This document shows, piece by piece, positions 22,282 to 33,410 of a stretch of DNA of 64,000 nt. Numbering within the stretch: the stretch's first letter is position 1; every line of letters starts with the position of its first letter. Under the pieces are notes generated by a model. It was not told the DNA's origin and ran no database searches. It was given only the letters and a program-made list of their open reading frames with translations. The translations under genes and the position numbers were made by a program. Source of the DNA: Odontesthes bonariensis (taxonomy: Eukaryota > Chordata > Actinopteri > Atheriniformes > Atherinopsidae); the NCBI RefSeq assembly GCF_027942865.1, contig NC_134523.1:62001-126000 (forward strand), given 5' to 3'.

Positions 22282-23584
22282 AGGGACCCCCTGTCGCACT
22301 CTAAAGGGAAGCCGTCGTCCTGCTGGCGGCTCAGCGGGTGGAGGCTCCTCTCTGCTCTCACTGTGTGACGGACGGAGGCGGGGCTGTAAGGAACAGGCCC
22401 CGCCCCCTCCTCTAACGGCAGCTAAACTCACCGCGGCTCAAACCGGCACTGATGGCGTCCATTCTTCTCCTTCTCCGTGGTCTTTATCTTTTTACTCTGT
22501 GTGAATTATTCCGTGTTGAACCGACTCTGAAGGGTCGCTCGCTGTTATTGCTTTCGGGGTTTTTTTTTACTTTAAAGCTACAAATCAAAGAGGAACATGA
22601 AGGTACGCTTGTTTAAGAAGTCGTCAAATGACTCGTTCTTTATTTGATTATGTGTGTGTGAGACGGCAGGAAGTGGGAGGGGTTAACAGCAAAGCGTGAT
22701 CATGACCCGACCGCCGCCGCCCGCAGTCCCAGCGTCACATGTGAGGTCATGTTTACACACGGCGTGCGTGAGGTCACCGCGATGAGTCATAACCTGAAAC
22801 ACGGAGAGGAAGTCGGCATAATGTGGAAATGGTTCCTCTCTCCTCATTTCCCAGAACTTAGTTCTCAGTTTTGATATAAGCAGCCTTTCTTCTTCTTCTT
22901 CTTCTTTGGGTTTAACAGTGAATTGTAAATCCGGTTACGGAGCACACTGCCCCCTGCTGTACAGGAGGCGCCACCACACACAGATTCGGCTGCTGATGTT
23001 AAACGTTTTCCTCTCCCCAAACGTAAAGCTATGAGAGGAACCGGGGGATTTAACCGGTTTCATGTCCGGTGCCCAGACATCCCGTGACCCACATCGTTCG
23101 ACGCCGGTGATGACGTTTCCATGCACAGCGACATCCTGACTGATAACCTGAAGCCAGAACTCCAGTTCTGATGCATAAAATAAGATAATTCATAGTTGAT
23201 TCATGCTCCCGTTTACATGTCTGATGTAGGAGCCTCTTCCCACCTACCGTGATGCTAACAGCCATCCGAAGCCTTCAATGTTCGGGTTTCCCTGAAGTTC
23301 AGTTACTGACAGAGATGAGGAATCTGATCTGATCTGTGGAAACGGGCCCAAAACGAGCGACCGGGAGCATCGCTGTGCATGTGAACAGAAGCGCTGCCAG
23401 ACGAACTGTTTGCTGATTCCCTGCCGGTCCACGACACGCCCGTCAGAGGGAGAAACCTTCCTCCAACAGATGTGTAAAGCAGCTGTTGGGCTGCGTTTCT
23501 GTTCTCTTTTTTCCCCAAAGTTCTTCTTTCTGTTCGACAGACTTAAAGTTTAATGAACATCAGAGAAGCGTGCGATGCGTTTAG

Positions 23585-24054
23585 TACGGTGGCCGACACG
23601 CAATCACAAAAACGACCGGAGCACAGGTGCTGCAAACCCCAAAACAAAACGGAAGTTCGCCAGGCCACTAGGGGGTCTCCACCTGGGGGAGATCGACCAT
23701 ATTAATGAAAGAGAAGAAAGTCAAAGGGTACGTTGTCCTCATGTCTTTTTTAAACACTTGGCCGTAATCTTTTACCTTATTATAGAAGAGCAGCGGAGTT
23801 ATGTCGCTATAATAAGGTAAAAGATTACGGCCAAGTGTTTAAAAAAGACATAAATGTTAACGTACCCTTTGACTTTCTTCTCTTTCATTAATATGGTCGA
23901 TCTCCCCCAGGTGGAGACCCCCTAGTGGCCTGGCGAACTTCCGTTGTGTTTTGGGGTTTGCAGCGCGTGTGCTCCGGTCGTCATTGCCGCATTTTTCTCT
24001 TGCAGCATTTTACTGTTGGATTTGTTTCAGCGTTTGAACGTGTCGGCCACCGTA
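23585..24054. mobile_element. Long foldback MITE with 6-bp TSD in the eya3 3' region
   Basis: The termini are TACGGTGGCCGACACG and its inverted complement, flanked by GTTTAG on both sides (23579-23584 and 24055-24060). Arms of about 190-215 bases are nearly complementary around a loop of about 35 bases (23775-23808). If transcribed as part of the eya3 3' UTR it would form a long hairpin. Confidence 0.9.
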
Positions 24055-24570
24055 GTTTAGCTTTAAAGAAACGACTCGATGGATAGAACGGCTGCAGATT
24101 GGAGGCTTGGTTGCGGGCGGAGGGAGCGGTGGAGGTTTGACGTCTGAGCGAGCGTCTCTGAGCCGGGTGAAGATCTCCACACGTGCAGCTGGACCGTTAC
24201 GAATGTGTAATTACGTTGTGCTTATTTATACCGTGCCTTTAACCTTCATACTCTAAAGGGAACCTTTCTGTTCGACTCGTGTATCGCTGTATTATCCAAA
24301 GTGTTACTTTACTTTTTTTTAACTCGATATATTTTTTTATTCCGCTTCTGATTTTGACTGTTCTGTCTGCACTGTGGTTCAGAGCTCGCCCCGTCGGGGG
24401 CGGGACGCCGTCGTTTATAGACCCAAAGAAGGTTCTGGTTTGCAGTTGGATGTTTTTAGTTCTTTTGTTTAGTTGCTGTGAAGCGTGACAATCATTTAAC
24501 TGAACCGGCGGCGGGTCGGAACGCTGAGGGGAGGAGCTGCTAACGGCTGAACCGCTGCACGACTCGGCGC

Positions 24571-24868
24571 CATCGGCCTCCTCTTTAACTGCTGCAGCCT
24601 GGGAGGATGTGGAACTTTAGGTTTAGTAAAACCTCGGTGAGCTCCAGAGCGACTGCCTCCTCTCTAACTGCTGCAGTCTGGCAGGATGTGGAACTTTAGG
24701 TTTAGTAAAACCTCTGTGAGCTCCAGAGCGACTGCCTCCTCTCTAACTGCTGCAGTCTGGGAGGATGTGGAACTTTAGGTTTAGTAAAACCTCGGTGAGC
24801 TCCAGAGCGACTGCCTCCTCTTTAACTGCTGCAGTCTGGGAGGATGTGGAACTTTAGGTTTAGTAAAC
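24571..24868. repeat. 79-bp tandem repeat, 4 units
   Basis: The units contain CTGCCTCCTCT(C/T)TAACTGCTGCAG, GATGTGGAACTTTAGG and CTCCAGAGCGA, and differ by only a few bases. It lies just before the duplicated block. Confidence 0.92.
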
Positions 24869-25590
24869 TTCTGCTCCTGAGCTGCTTCTCAGGGGTTTGA
24901 CCAGCTGAAGTACAGCGGATATATTAACGTGTCCCCACAGAAAGAGCTTCGTTCTCTGCAGATAATGAGCTTTAAAACGTGGCCGGCAGCCTCGTCTTTC
25001 CTCCAGAGACCAGAGGAGGGAGAAAGCTGTTCACTTTAAAAGCTTTGACATTAGTTTCTCCACACATGAAGTCCTGAGTCCTGCAGCGGTTCAGCAGGTT
25101 TATTGGGTTGATTTGCAGCTTTAACTCTGAGCGTTCGAGCCGCCGACATGAAGAGAAGCTGAATGTTCCTCACTGTGTCTGCATGTCTGTGGTCAGGATC
25201 CGTGTCCTGTTTGCATTTAATGCCAAAAAACTGTAACATTTACCCACTTGTTGTGCATTTGTTTCTGTACTTCATCTCATTGTGAGGCGGCGTGGAGCCC
25301 GAACGTGATCCTGTGTATCCGACACCTTCGGCACCATGTAAATACATTTAAAAAAAGTTTCTGACACAAGTTTCAGCGTTTTTATTTTTACTGTAAAGTT
25401 GGTAGGAAAAAATACAATTATAAAAACACGAGGTTGGGAGAATAAATCCCCGGATTGGTTTCAGGAATGTGGTGAAGCTGGAAGGCTTGTTCACCTGTTG
25501 ACTCGGCTTCCCTTCTTTCCTGCAGTCAGACTCCAGCAGAGGAAGGAAACCCTTAAAAAAACAACCTTTACCCGATAATACAGCATATAC

Positions 25591-26188
25591 AGGGTTTCCG
25601 CGGAGTCATAAAAAGTCATAAAACGTCATAAATTTAATAAGAAGAATTTTAGGCCATAAAAAGTCATAAAAACATCCAGATTTTCCATACAAGGTCATAA
25701 ATTACATTTCGCCACGTCTTAAATTTATATGCTCGTTCATTCATTAGTTCTACCATCGCCTCTCCACCTCGAGCCCATACGCTGGTGGCGGAATTCATTC
25801 GTTTCGCCTGTTGCAGTAGCCTAGCAAATTAGCAAGCTAGGCTACTGTTGCAGTTCTGCCTGAGGAATCTGGGTGGTATCGCGTGAACTTCAAGATCCAT
25901 GCGCCAGTGTAGCACTTCCATAGAAACCCGCGCGAACTTCAGAGCTTCACTGCCGGTGTTCTGATCATGTAGCCTTGGTCTATGGCTGTAAGGTCTACTT
26001 AGCCTGGCTCGTATTGTGTCTTAGCTTTTACTGTCTTAGTGGATTAGTGAACCTATCGGCGTATCACAATGGGAAAGTGCACATTTAACGTGTTATGGCT
26101 AGAAGACGGTGCATTTAAGAATTGGCTTAAGCCCGTCGCGAACAATAAATACCAAGCCTATTGCACTTTGTGCAAAAAGACAGATTAA
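25591..26188 (+). mobile_element. hAT 5' end with truncated transposase start
   Basis: Starts CAGGGTTTCCGCGGAGTCAT, a hAT-like terminus, with tandem GTCATAAAA motifs. An ORF of 39 codons at 26069-26188 starts MGKCTFNVLWLEDGAF and holds CTLC, the first half of a BED finger, then a stop where the next repeat begins. The 3' part is missing. This insertion is absent from block B. Confidence 0.7.
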
Positions 26189-26199
26189 AGCCTTGAATT

Positions 26200-26705
26200 T
26201 CCTTCAGGAAAGGATTCGATCCTTCGGAAAGGTTCCGATCCTTCGGAAAGGATCCGATCCTTCAGGAAAGGTTCCGATCCTTCGGAAAGGATCCGATCCT
26301 TCAGGAAAGGATCCGATCCTTCAGGAAAGGTTCCGATCCTTCGGAAAGGTTCCGATCCTTCGGAAAGGATCCGATCCTTCAGGAAAGGATCCGATCCTTC
26401 GGAAAAGTTCCGATCCTTCGGAAAGGATCCGATCCTTCAGGAAAGGTTCCGATCCTTCAGGAAAGGTTCCGATCCTTCGGAAAGGATCCGATCCTTCGGA
26501 AAAAATAGAATAGAATAGAAGAATAGAAAAATACTTTATTTATCCCCCAATGGGGGAAATTCAAATTCGTCAAGTAGCTCAACATTTTTTTTTAAATATT
26601 TACAATGATTGAATTAACAACAATAAAACAACAATAATAATACTACTACTAACTAAAGGTTCCGATCCTTCGGGAAGGTTCCGATCCTTCGGGAAGGTTC
26701 CGATC
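26200..26705. repeat. 19-20-bp GGATCCGATCC minisatellite, interrupted
   Basis: About 15 units of TTC(A)GGAAAGGATCCGATCC or the GGTTCC variant run to 26495 and resume at 26655-26705. In between lies an inverted retroposon tail (26493-26657). Block B has only a single seed unit at about 46733-46755, so the array grew in copy A. Confidence 0.92.
26493..26657 (-). mobile_element. Retroposon 3' tail inserted in the minisatellite
   Basis: Minus orientation: (AATAG)n, then AAATACTTTATTTATCCCCC, the complement of the tail at 11325-11463. It splits the GGATCC array. Confidence 0.75.
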
Positions 26706-26791
26706 CGACGTACAGACTCACATCACAGCGTTTGGATGAGTTCTCCTCATCTGTACAGTTTAACATCAGAATTAAAAAAATAATCTACATT

Positions 26792-27378
26792 AGTGACTCG
26801 AAACCGCATACTTCTACTACTCATACTGACTATTTTCCCGGATGCATCCTAGATTCTCCTAAATGTTGGGTATGCATAATGAGGTTACTACTCATACTCA
26901 AACTACCCAAGATGCAACGTAACGTGACGTCGCCGATCGTCATTTCCTGTCAAAACGGCAGTTTCAAGCTAGCTACAACGAGGGTAGGTTCACTTCCTGT
27001 TTTCAAAACAAAAGCACCAATTGTATGGTAATGGCTTTCCCTGTGATAAAAGGCAACGGGTATTTTATTTTGTGAAAATAACAGGAAGTGCGTTGCTCAC
27101 TGCGGCTAGCTTTAGTAGCGCCGAATTCGTGGGAACAAAATTGTAAATAGCCAGTATTTTGTCAGGTTTTCAACACGTTGGGGATCTAAACGACTACTTT
27201 CTCACCTGAAAATGTTTCAAATGTTGCTAAAGTTTACAGAGTTTAGAGCTTAAGGGAAATCAGCTTCAGGCCGGCTGATTTCGGCTCGGGCAGGAGCGAG
27301 ATGCATTGTGGGTAAACGCTCTGCATACTGTTTGATCGATGAGTATGTAGTATGTAGTATGCGGTTTCGAACATGGCC
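26792..27378. mobile_element. TTCGAAACCGCATACT MITE, copy A
   Basis: Ends CGAAACCGCATACT and AGTATGCGGTTTCGAAC. It is the counterpart of 47212-48366 in block B. Its internal GTATGTAGTATGC repeat has only about three units here. It ends seven bases before the stop codon side of xkr8 A exon 3. Confidence 0.8.
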
Positions 27379-27384
27379 TCTGAT

Positions 27385-30300
27385 TCAGGAGTAGAAGTTC
27401 TCGGCCACCTTTTTCATCCTCCTGTTGCAGGCAGCTGACATGCTGCGGTCTGTGACATCACAGTCAGCCTGTAACCCGTCAATCTCATCGCCCTGCAGCC
27501 TCTCCCACCTGCCCCCCCTCAGCTGCTCCTCGGGTGGAAGGTTCGGGTGGAAGCACATGTAATACACCACCTTCAGCAGCAGGCCGAGGACGTACAGCGC
27601 GACCACGCCGGCGGCGGTGACCCTGGCGTACAGCGGCGGGATGGCGAAGCGCGGCGGGTCGGTGGCCATCTCCCAGCACCACACGCCGCAGAGGACGGAG
27701 ACGTCCAGCAGCACGCACCCGTGGTACAGCTGCGTCAGCCTCCTCGTGCTCACCTTCGTCATGTTGAACCAGTCGAAGTACCAGATGAGCGCCACCGTGG
27801 CTCGGTAGGTCCACTCGCCGCCCGCGCTCTCCATGAACTCCGTCCCGAAGCGCCAGGCGCAGAAGAAGAACACCAGCCAGGAGCAGACGAAGTGAATGAA
27901 GATGAAGCAGGGCAGCACCGAGGCGAAGAGCGCCAGGGCGAGCAGGCGGGACGAGAGGAGCAGCAGGTTGCACAGGAAGTAGACCACCGAGGAGCCCAGC
28001 CGCCGCCGCTGGGCCCCGTCCGGCAGGAAGTAGCGCATGTTGCGGTGGTGGGTGGTCACGCTGAGGGCCAAGGCCACGGCCGCCACCGAGCCCACGGCCT
28101 TCAGCACTGAGGAGGAGGAGAGGCGGCATGAGAGCATTCAGAGAAACCTCACTTTAAAGGGATAGTTCGCCTCTTGACATTGATTTTAAAAGCCTGCTGA
28201 TGGTTTACAAATCCCAGAACGTTTCACTGGAAAAAAATCAAAGTCTTACCAAGTATATTTGTCTCATTGAGTATCTCATTACACTTAATATCAGACACAA
28301 CTGCCTAACAAGCACCATTTCAGCCAGATATAGGGACTTGTTTTAATACAATACATCTGGAATATCTTGTTAAATGAAAAAGTCTTGAAAACAAATTGTT
28401 TTGAGTCGGATTTCATATGAAACAAGCTTTTTTTTTTTACATTTGAAGAGCTTTTTAAGCTAATTTCAAGATCACTTTTATCTCAAAAGTCCTAAATATC
28501 ACATTTTATTTCAAGAAATCTTGACAAGCTGATTTTCACTAGTTCTACTGGCAGATTTTTTTGCTTATTTCAAGCAGAAACGTCTTTTATTTGTTGTTTT
28601 TCTTATTTTTGGAGGGGCAGTGTTTAGGCCCAGAATGCATCTGTGATCTGTTCAGAGAATATAAAGCCAGCAGAGCTCTTAGATCCAAGGACTCAGGTCA
28701 GCTGGTCCAGTCCAGAGTCCAGACTAAACATGGAGAAGCAGCATTTAGCTGTTATGCTGCAAACAAGTGGAACAAACAGCCAGTGGAGATTAAACTTTCA
28801 CCAAATGGAGACATTTTTAAATCCAGGTTAAAAACATTTCTGTTCTCATGTGTCTATGCATGAAATCTGCACGATATCTTTGAACTTATCTGGACTGTTG
28901 CTGGTTTTAAATTCATTTAAATGATTTTATTTGTTTTTCTTTATATTCTTTTGTGTATTTTTAATGCTTCTTCCACTCCCTGCTGCAATGCTTTTATTTT
29001 ATGTGAAGCACTTTGAATTGCTCTGTACATGAAATGTGCTACAGATAAATTTGATTTGATTTGATGAAGCTGTATGACATCCCATATCAACAGCATCATT
29101 TCTGAACATCTTCTTACCCCCTGCTGCGTCCTGTGAGCAGAGTTCCAGCTGAGTTTTGGTGTTGATGAAGGTAGTCCGGCTAGTTGGCTGGGGTTTAAAA
29201 AATAAAGCCTTTTGCTTCTCAGAACAATATGCGTTCAACAGAGTAATACATTTGCATCACAAAATGGTTCTCCAGGAAAAAGTCAGACCTCACAATCTCT
29301 TGGCCCTATTTTCTCTCCCTTCGTATCACTGCCTGCTGCGCAGACCGAGCATGATTTTGAACGCATATCATTTTAAAGCTGCTCTTTTTAAAACGCTTTA
29401 GAACATGAGAACCTAAAATAATAATTAAAAAAAAGAAGCAGAATATTTTTGCAAAGAGCTAAATAAAAATTACACTGAATTTACAGTGCTGTAAATTTGA
29501 GATGAAAACATTTTATTCTTAAACTAAGTGTGCAGACCGAGCAGCAAACAGCGCAACAGGCGGCAGCAGGCAGTGATACGAAGGGAGAGAAAATAGGGCC
29601 AAGCGATTGTGAGCTCTGACTTTTTCCTGGAGAACCATTTTGTGATGCAAATGTATTACTCTGCTGAACGCATATTGTTCTGAGAAGCAAAACGCTTTAT
29701 TTTTTAAACCCCAGCCAACTAGCCGGACTACCTTCATCAACACCAAAACGAGGCTGGAACTCTGCTCACAGGACGCAGCAGGGGGTAAGAAGATGTTCAG
29801 AAATGATGCTGCTGATATGGGATGTTACACAGCTTCATGTCAGAAGAGGCAAACTATCCCTTTAAAGATGTTTAAAGGGAGTTTTTCCCCCCTGCAGTCT
29901 GTTGGGTCCTTTTTTAATGAGCTCTGTATGATCTGGACTAACAAATATTTATGACATTTGCTGCTTTAATTCAATTAAATTCATTTTTATTTATAAAGCG
30001 CCAAATACAACAAATGTCATCTCAAGGCACTTAGATAATAAAATCCAATTCAAACCAATTGGAATTCAATTAATTTAGACCATCAGCTGTGAGACTTCCG
30101 GTTTAAAAGCCACTTTAAATGCCCGAAAAACGCTGAAAATATAAAAAAATATACTGAAACTGTTTGAGGAAGAAGTCCCGAACAGCCTGAAGATGGTTCG
30201 GCTCTCAGATCCGAAGTGATTCGGGTGAAAACGCACCTGTGAAGAGGACCAGCCAGCCCTCCTGCTGGTCCTCCTGCCAGTCCTCCTGCAGGATGACGGT

Positions 30301-33026
30301 GAGCATCAGCACCACCTGCGGCGCGCTCTCAGAGAACGTCTCGATGATGAGCAGCAGGCTCAGGTCCTGGCTCAGGTACACCGCCACGCCCTCTGGGTCG
30401 CTCTCCGGGTCGCCCTCCGGGTCGCTCTCCGGGTCGCCCTCCGGGTCGCTCTCCGGGTCGCTCTCCAGGTCGCTCTGCGGGGAGCAGAGGCTTCTCACGG
30501 AGGTCTCCAACACGCCCGCGTACCTGAGGACAGAAACCAGCTGATTGCTTCATGATGTTTGCCTCAGAGGAGTCGAAGCAGGAAGCTGTGACTCATAACG
30601 AGATTTTTACTTCCTCAGAGAAAGAAAACGAGTTCATCCTGCTTCTGACTCATTTATTTATTATTATTTCAGTATTTTCATAGAACTGAAAACATTAAAA
30701 ATGATTTTTCATCCATTTGTGAAATATTTGTTTTTATTTATTTCATTTTTCTCCTTTAAGAGATTAATTAGATCCTCATAATACTAAACTAATAATATAT
30801 CATAATAAACTATAAAAAATAAAGTACATAGAAAACTACACAGAACTCTGATAAATTAATGTAAAAATAAGTTTACTGTATTTATATATTCAGATACTTT
30901 TACATACTTTCAGTTCTGTGATCTACTCTCTTCTAACTGTTAATTTATTAACTTATTAAATATATTATATAAAGTATGTGACCTTAAAGCAATACTATGT
31001 AACATTTCTACCTTAAAATAACAGCTTGAAAAAAATTGTGCGGCTAGAATGAGTTTTAATATTACGATTGGCCTGTCTCCTATGCCCTTCGAGGGTCTGA
31101 GTTGGAATAACTGCGCTATGTAACTTTGCTGGAGCGGCCCGGGAGCTGAGCGGAAGTACTTCGACTTGCTTTCTGGCACACCTACCGCAAAAACAAATAG
31201 ACCCCTCTCACGCTCCCAGGTACATTTGATTACTCTTACCTTCTCGGTCGACATAGCTTGCACCTTCTGACTCCTCGCCGATTCGTCAACAAACGTGAAA
31301 GCGAAAGGGTGTTGTATTTACGACAGTGTAACTGTACACTGTAAACTAAACATAATCAGCCCTGACAGTGTTTTATCTAGGGCTGGGCAACGATTAAAAT
31401 GTTTAATCTAATTAATCACATGATTTCCCTGATTAATCACGATTAATCTCATTTGTACGCAGAATCCAAAAATGAATCCAAAAGTAGTGTATAGCTTTTA
31501 GCATTTAGCTTTATTTTAAATGTGCTGCCATATGAATGAAAGTGCCATAACATTTGTTGTGCAAACACACTTTTAACATCAGCATCTTTCTGTAGTTTTT
31601 ATGTAGAAGCCTCGCTCCACTGTCTGTTTCCTTGAATGACTTGCTGCTATCAGTTGTGTGTTTTGCCTTTAAGTGATATTTTAGACTGGAACTACTACGC
31701 TGAGAAGACAATTCAACTTGGCAGTGTTTACAGATGACTTTGGTTCTGTCGACTCCGCCGTCTGGAAGAATTTTAACATGAAAATGGCCGAGTAAAAGTT
31801 CCGTACCCTTCTCCATGTTTGGTGGATCCGCCGATTACTTTCTTTTCCTGTTCCACAGCAGACAGCAGCAGACTTTTACAGAATAAAAGCCTGTGAGCAA
31901 CAGACTTTTACAAATAAAAGCCTGTGAGCAACAGACTTTTACAAAATAAAAGCCTGTGAGCAACAGACTTTTACAAAATAAAAGCCTGTGAGTGACAGAC
32001 TTTTACAAAATAAAAGCCTGTGAGCGACAGACTTTTACAAAATAAAAGCCTGTGAGCAACAAACTTTTACAAAATAAAAGCCTGTGAGCAACAAACTTTT
32101 ACAAAATAAAAGCCTGTGAGCGACAGACTTTTACAAAATAAAAGCCTGTGAGTGACAGACTTTTACAAAATAAAAGCCTGTGAGCGACAAACTTTTACAA
32201 AATAAAAGCCTGTGAGCAACAGACTTTTACAAAATAAAAGCCTGTGAGCAACAAACTTTTACAAAATAAAAGCCTGTGAGCAACAAACTTTTACAAAATA
32301 AAAGCCTGTGAGCAACAGACTTTTACAAAATAAAAGCCTGTGAGTGACAGACTTTTACAAAATAAAAGCCTGTGAGCGACAAACTTTTACAAAATAAAAG
32401 CCTGTGAGCAACAAACTTTTACAAAATAAAAGCCTGTGAGCGACAGATTTTTACAAAATAAAAGCCTGTGAGCGACACACTTTTACAATAATAAAATAAA
32501 TACTAAAACAGGGGTGCTGCGTGTCGTTCTCCCTCTCTCTGCCCCCTGCTTCCTGTCTCTCTGAACTTTCCATTAAAAAAAGGCACAAAAGCCCCCAAAA
32601 AATGTTTAAAGAAAAAAAGAAAAGCTGCATTAATGCACGATAAAATATTTATTGGCGTTAAATAATTAACGAGTTAACTTGCCCAGCCCTAATAATAAAC
32701 TATAAAAAAATGTATTAATCACACCTGACGTAGATCCCCAGCTGCAGCACATGCAGCAGCTTCAGCAGCTTCAGCCTGCCGCTCAGCCACTTCTCCACCT
32801 TGGTCTGCATCTCGAAGTTGTCGTAGCTGTACCAGAACCAGCTGAAGACCTGCACCAGCACCGAGGAGCTCAGCAGCAGCAGCAGCAGCACCGCCAGGCT
32901 CGCGTAGGCTCCCTCCTGGTAGAAGTTCACGGCCGCCCACACGTCCAGCCCGATGTCCAACAGATGCAGCAGGAGGCCGAAGCAGGCGAAGAGGAAGTCC
33001 GACAGGGAGTACCTGAACACAGCCAT
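27385..33026 (-). CDS. xkr8: XK-related protein 8, copy A, 3 coding exons, 436 aa
   Basis: Plasma-membrane phospholipid scramblase of the XKR8 type, activated by caspase cleavage to expose phosphatidylserine. Exons on the minus strand: 33026-32725, 30523-30237, 28106-27385. GT-AG sites and phases join to 1311 bases. Family motifs: LLDIGLDVWAAVNF in the first membrane helix, FSWFWY, ETFSESAPQ in exon 2, and GSSVVYFLCNLLLL and GGEWTYRATVALIWYFDWFN in exon 3. The C-terminus has DEID/G (D406) and CNRRMKKVAENF, aligned with the DQVD/G and NRRM regions of human XKR8. Exon 2 is 96 bases longer than in copy B because of two in-frame repeat expansions (ESDPEGDP and WQEDQQ segments). No lesion was seen. 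Paralog numbering is not assigned. Confidence 0.93.
27475..27489 (-). other. xkr8: Predicted caspase site DEID/G in xkr8 copy A
   Basis: DEID followed by Gly fits the executioner-caspase consensus DXXD/G and lies 30 residues from the C-terminus, at the position of the known cleavage site in human XKR8. Cleavage itself is inferred. Confidence 0.75.
28181..29065 (+). mobile_element. 5'-truncated LINE with ORF2 C-terminus
   Basis: A reading frame encodes a typical teleost LINE ORF2 C-terminal tail ([24 protein letters not shown]; end at 28863), followed by a 3' UTR and an ATTTGATTTGATTTGAT tail. The frame also continues upstream of the nested MITE, between 28185 and 28224. Confidence 0.85.
28225..28622. 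mobile_element. CACTGGAAAAAA...CAGTG element nested in the LINE
   Basis: Removing this segment rejoins the LINE coding frame. Ends CACTG and CAGTG and an AT-rich non-coding interior suggest a small DNA transposon. The target duplication is short or unclear. Confidence 0.6.
29961..30090 (-). mobile_element. Retroposon 3' tail fragment
   Basis: Contains TTCATTTTTATTTATAAAGCGCC and CTCAAGGCACTTAGATAATA, the complement of a common teleost LINE/SINE 3' end. Confidence 0.5.
30391..30476 (-). repeat. xkr8: Coding 12-bp repeat in xkr8 A exon 2
   Basis: About seven units of 12 bases encode alternating ESDP and EGDP. Copy B has the plain sequence HTDSEG here. The repeat is in frame and adds an acidic segment to the protein. 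Confidence 0.9.
31378..32691 (-). mobile_element. hAT relic with BED zinc-finger ORF, copy 2 (xkr8 A intron 1)
   Basis: Ends TAGGGCTGGGC and GCCCAGCCCTA. The 101-codon BED frame (31511-31816) differs by one residue from that at 12932. The neighbouring bases match those of the copy in block B, so one insertion was duplicated with the block. Confidence 0.82.
31868..32485. repeat. 32-bp minisatellite inside the hAT relic, about 19 units
   Basis: The unit is CAGACTTTTACAAAATAAAA plus GCCTGTGAGCAA. The same array has about 4 units at 13283-13405 and about 7 at 51206-51412. Confidence 0.93.
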
Positions 33027-33048
33027 GGTTCTGCTGGCGGTCCCGCCC

Positions 33049-33232
33049 GGAGCTGGAAGCCTGAGCTGGAAGCCTGAGCTGGAAGCCTGAGCTGGTAGCC
33101 TGAGCTGGTAGCCTGAGCTGGAAGCCTGAGCTGGAAGCCTGAGCTGGAAGCCTGAGCTGGAAGCCTGAGCTGAAGCCTGAGCTGGAAGCCTGAGCTGAAG
33201 CCTGAGCTGAAGCCTGAGCTGAAGCCCGCAAC
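33049..33232. repeat. 13-bp repeat just upstream of xkr8 A start (14 units)
   Basis: Units of GAGCTGGAAGCCT with GGTAG and GAAG variants lie immediately 5' of the ATG, so in the 5' UTR or core promoter. Copy B has three units (52238-52275). Confidence 0.92.
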
Positions 33233-33239
33233 TGAAAGT

Positions 33240-33400
33240 AAGACTGGACTAGACGGCTCCAGATGTGGGCGGAGTGTCCGACCACATCTGGAGCCTTAAA
33301 AGCGCACTGCGCAGGAAACACGCGCGCACACGCACTGAACGGGCCTACAGGTGGAATTTGATGAACTGAAACAGGCTGAATGACTACGTGATCTTTGTTT
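33240..33400 (-). promoter_or_regulatory. Probable promoter of xkr8 copy A
   Basis: A short GC-rich stretch with GCGCACTGCGCAGG (33304-33318), CACGCGCGCACACGC and GTGGGCGGAG, conserved in block B (52315-52375). GCGCA repeats resemble NRF1-type sites. The assignment rests only on position and conservation between the duplicates. Confidence 0.4.
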
Positions 33401-33410
33401 CCTGTACATT

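Larger units (their letters stand above)
22282..25345 (+). other. eya3: Probable eya3 3' UTR region
   Basis: No gene-like exon lies between the eya3 stop and the duplicated block. Mammalian EYA3 also has a long 3' UTR. A Pumilio-type TGTAAATA lies at about 25338 and is followed by AT-rich sequence. The last part (about 24912-25470) recurs at 46168-46725. The exact polyadenylation site was not determined. Confidence 0.45.
28156..29863. mobile_element. AAAGGGATAGTTCGCC MITE in xkr8 A intron 2, with nested insertions
   Basis: Left end AAAGGGATAGTTCGCCTCTT and matching inverted right end. The MITE is split after GACAT at 28180 by a LINE (28181-29065). Its own sequence resumes GAAGCTGTATGACATCCC and contains both arms. 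The same insertion in block B (49150-49603) has no LINE, so the MITE predates the duplication and the LINE postdates it. Confidence 0.85.

Noticed and set aside
27547-28110. Plus-strand open frame antisense to xkr8 A exon 3 (also 48550-49104 and 53224-53949)
   Set aside because: Shadow of a GC-rich coding exon; composition (His, Gln, Ala, Glu) is typical of antisense reading and the minus-strand frame has clear family motifs.
32719-33321. Ala/Ser/Gln-rich frame upstream of xkr8 A (QLRLPAQASSSG)
   Set aside because: It is a shifted reading of exon 1 and the 13-bp upstream repeat; the frame with membrane motifs starts at 33026.
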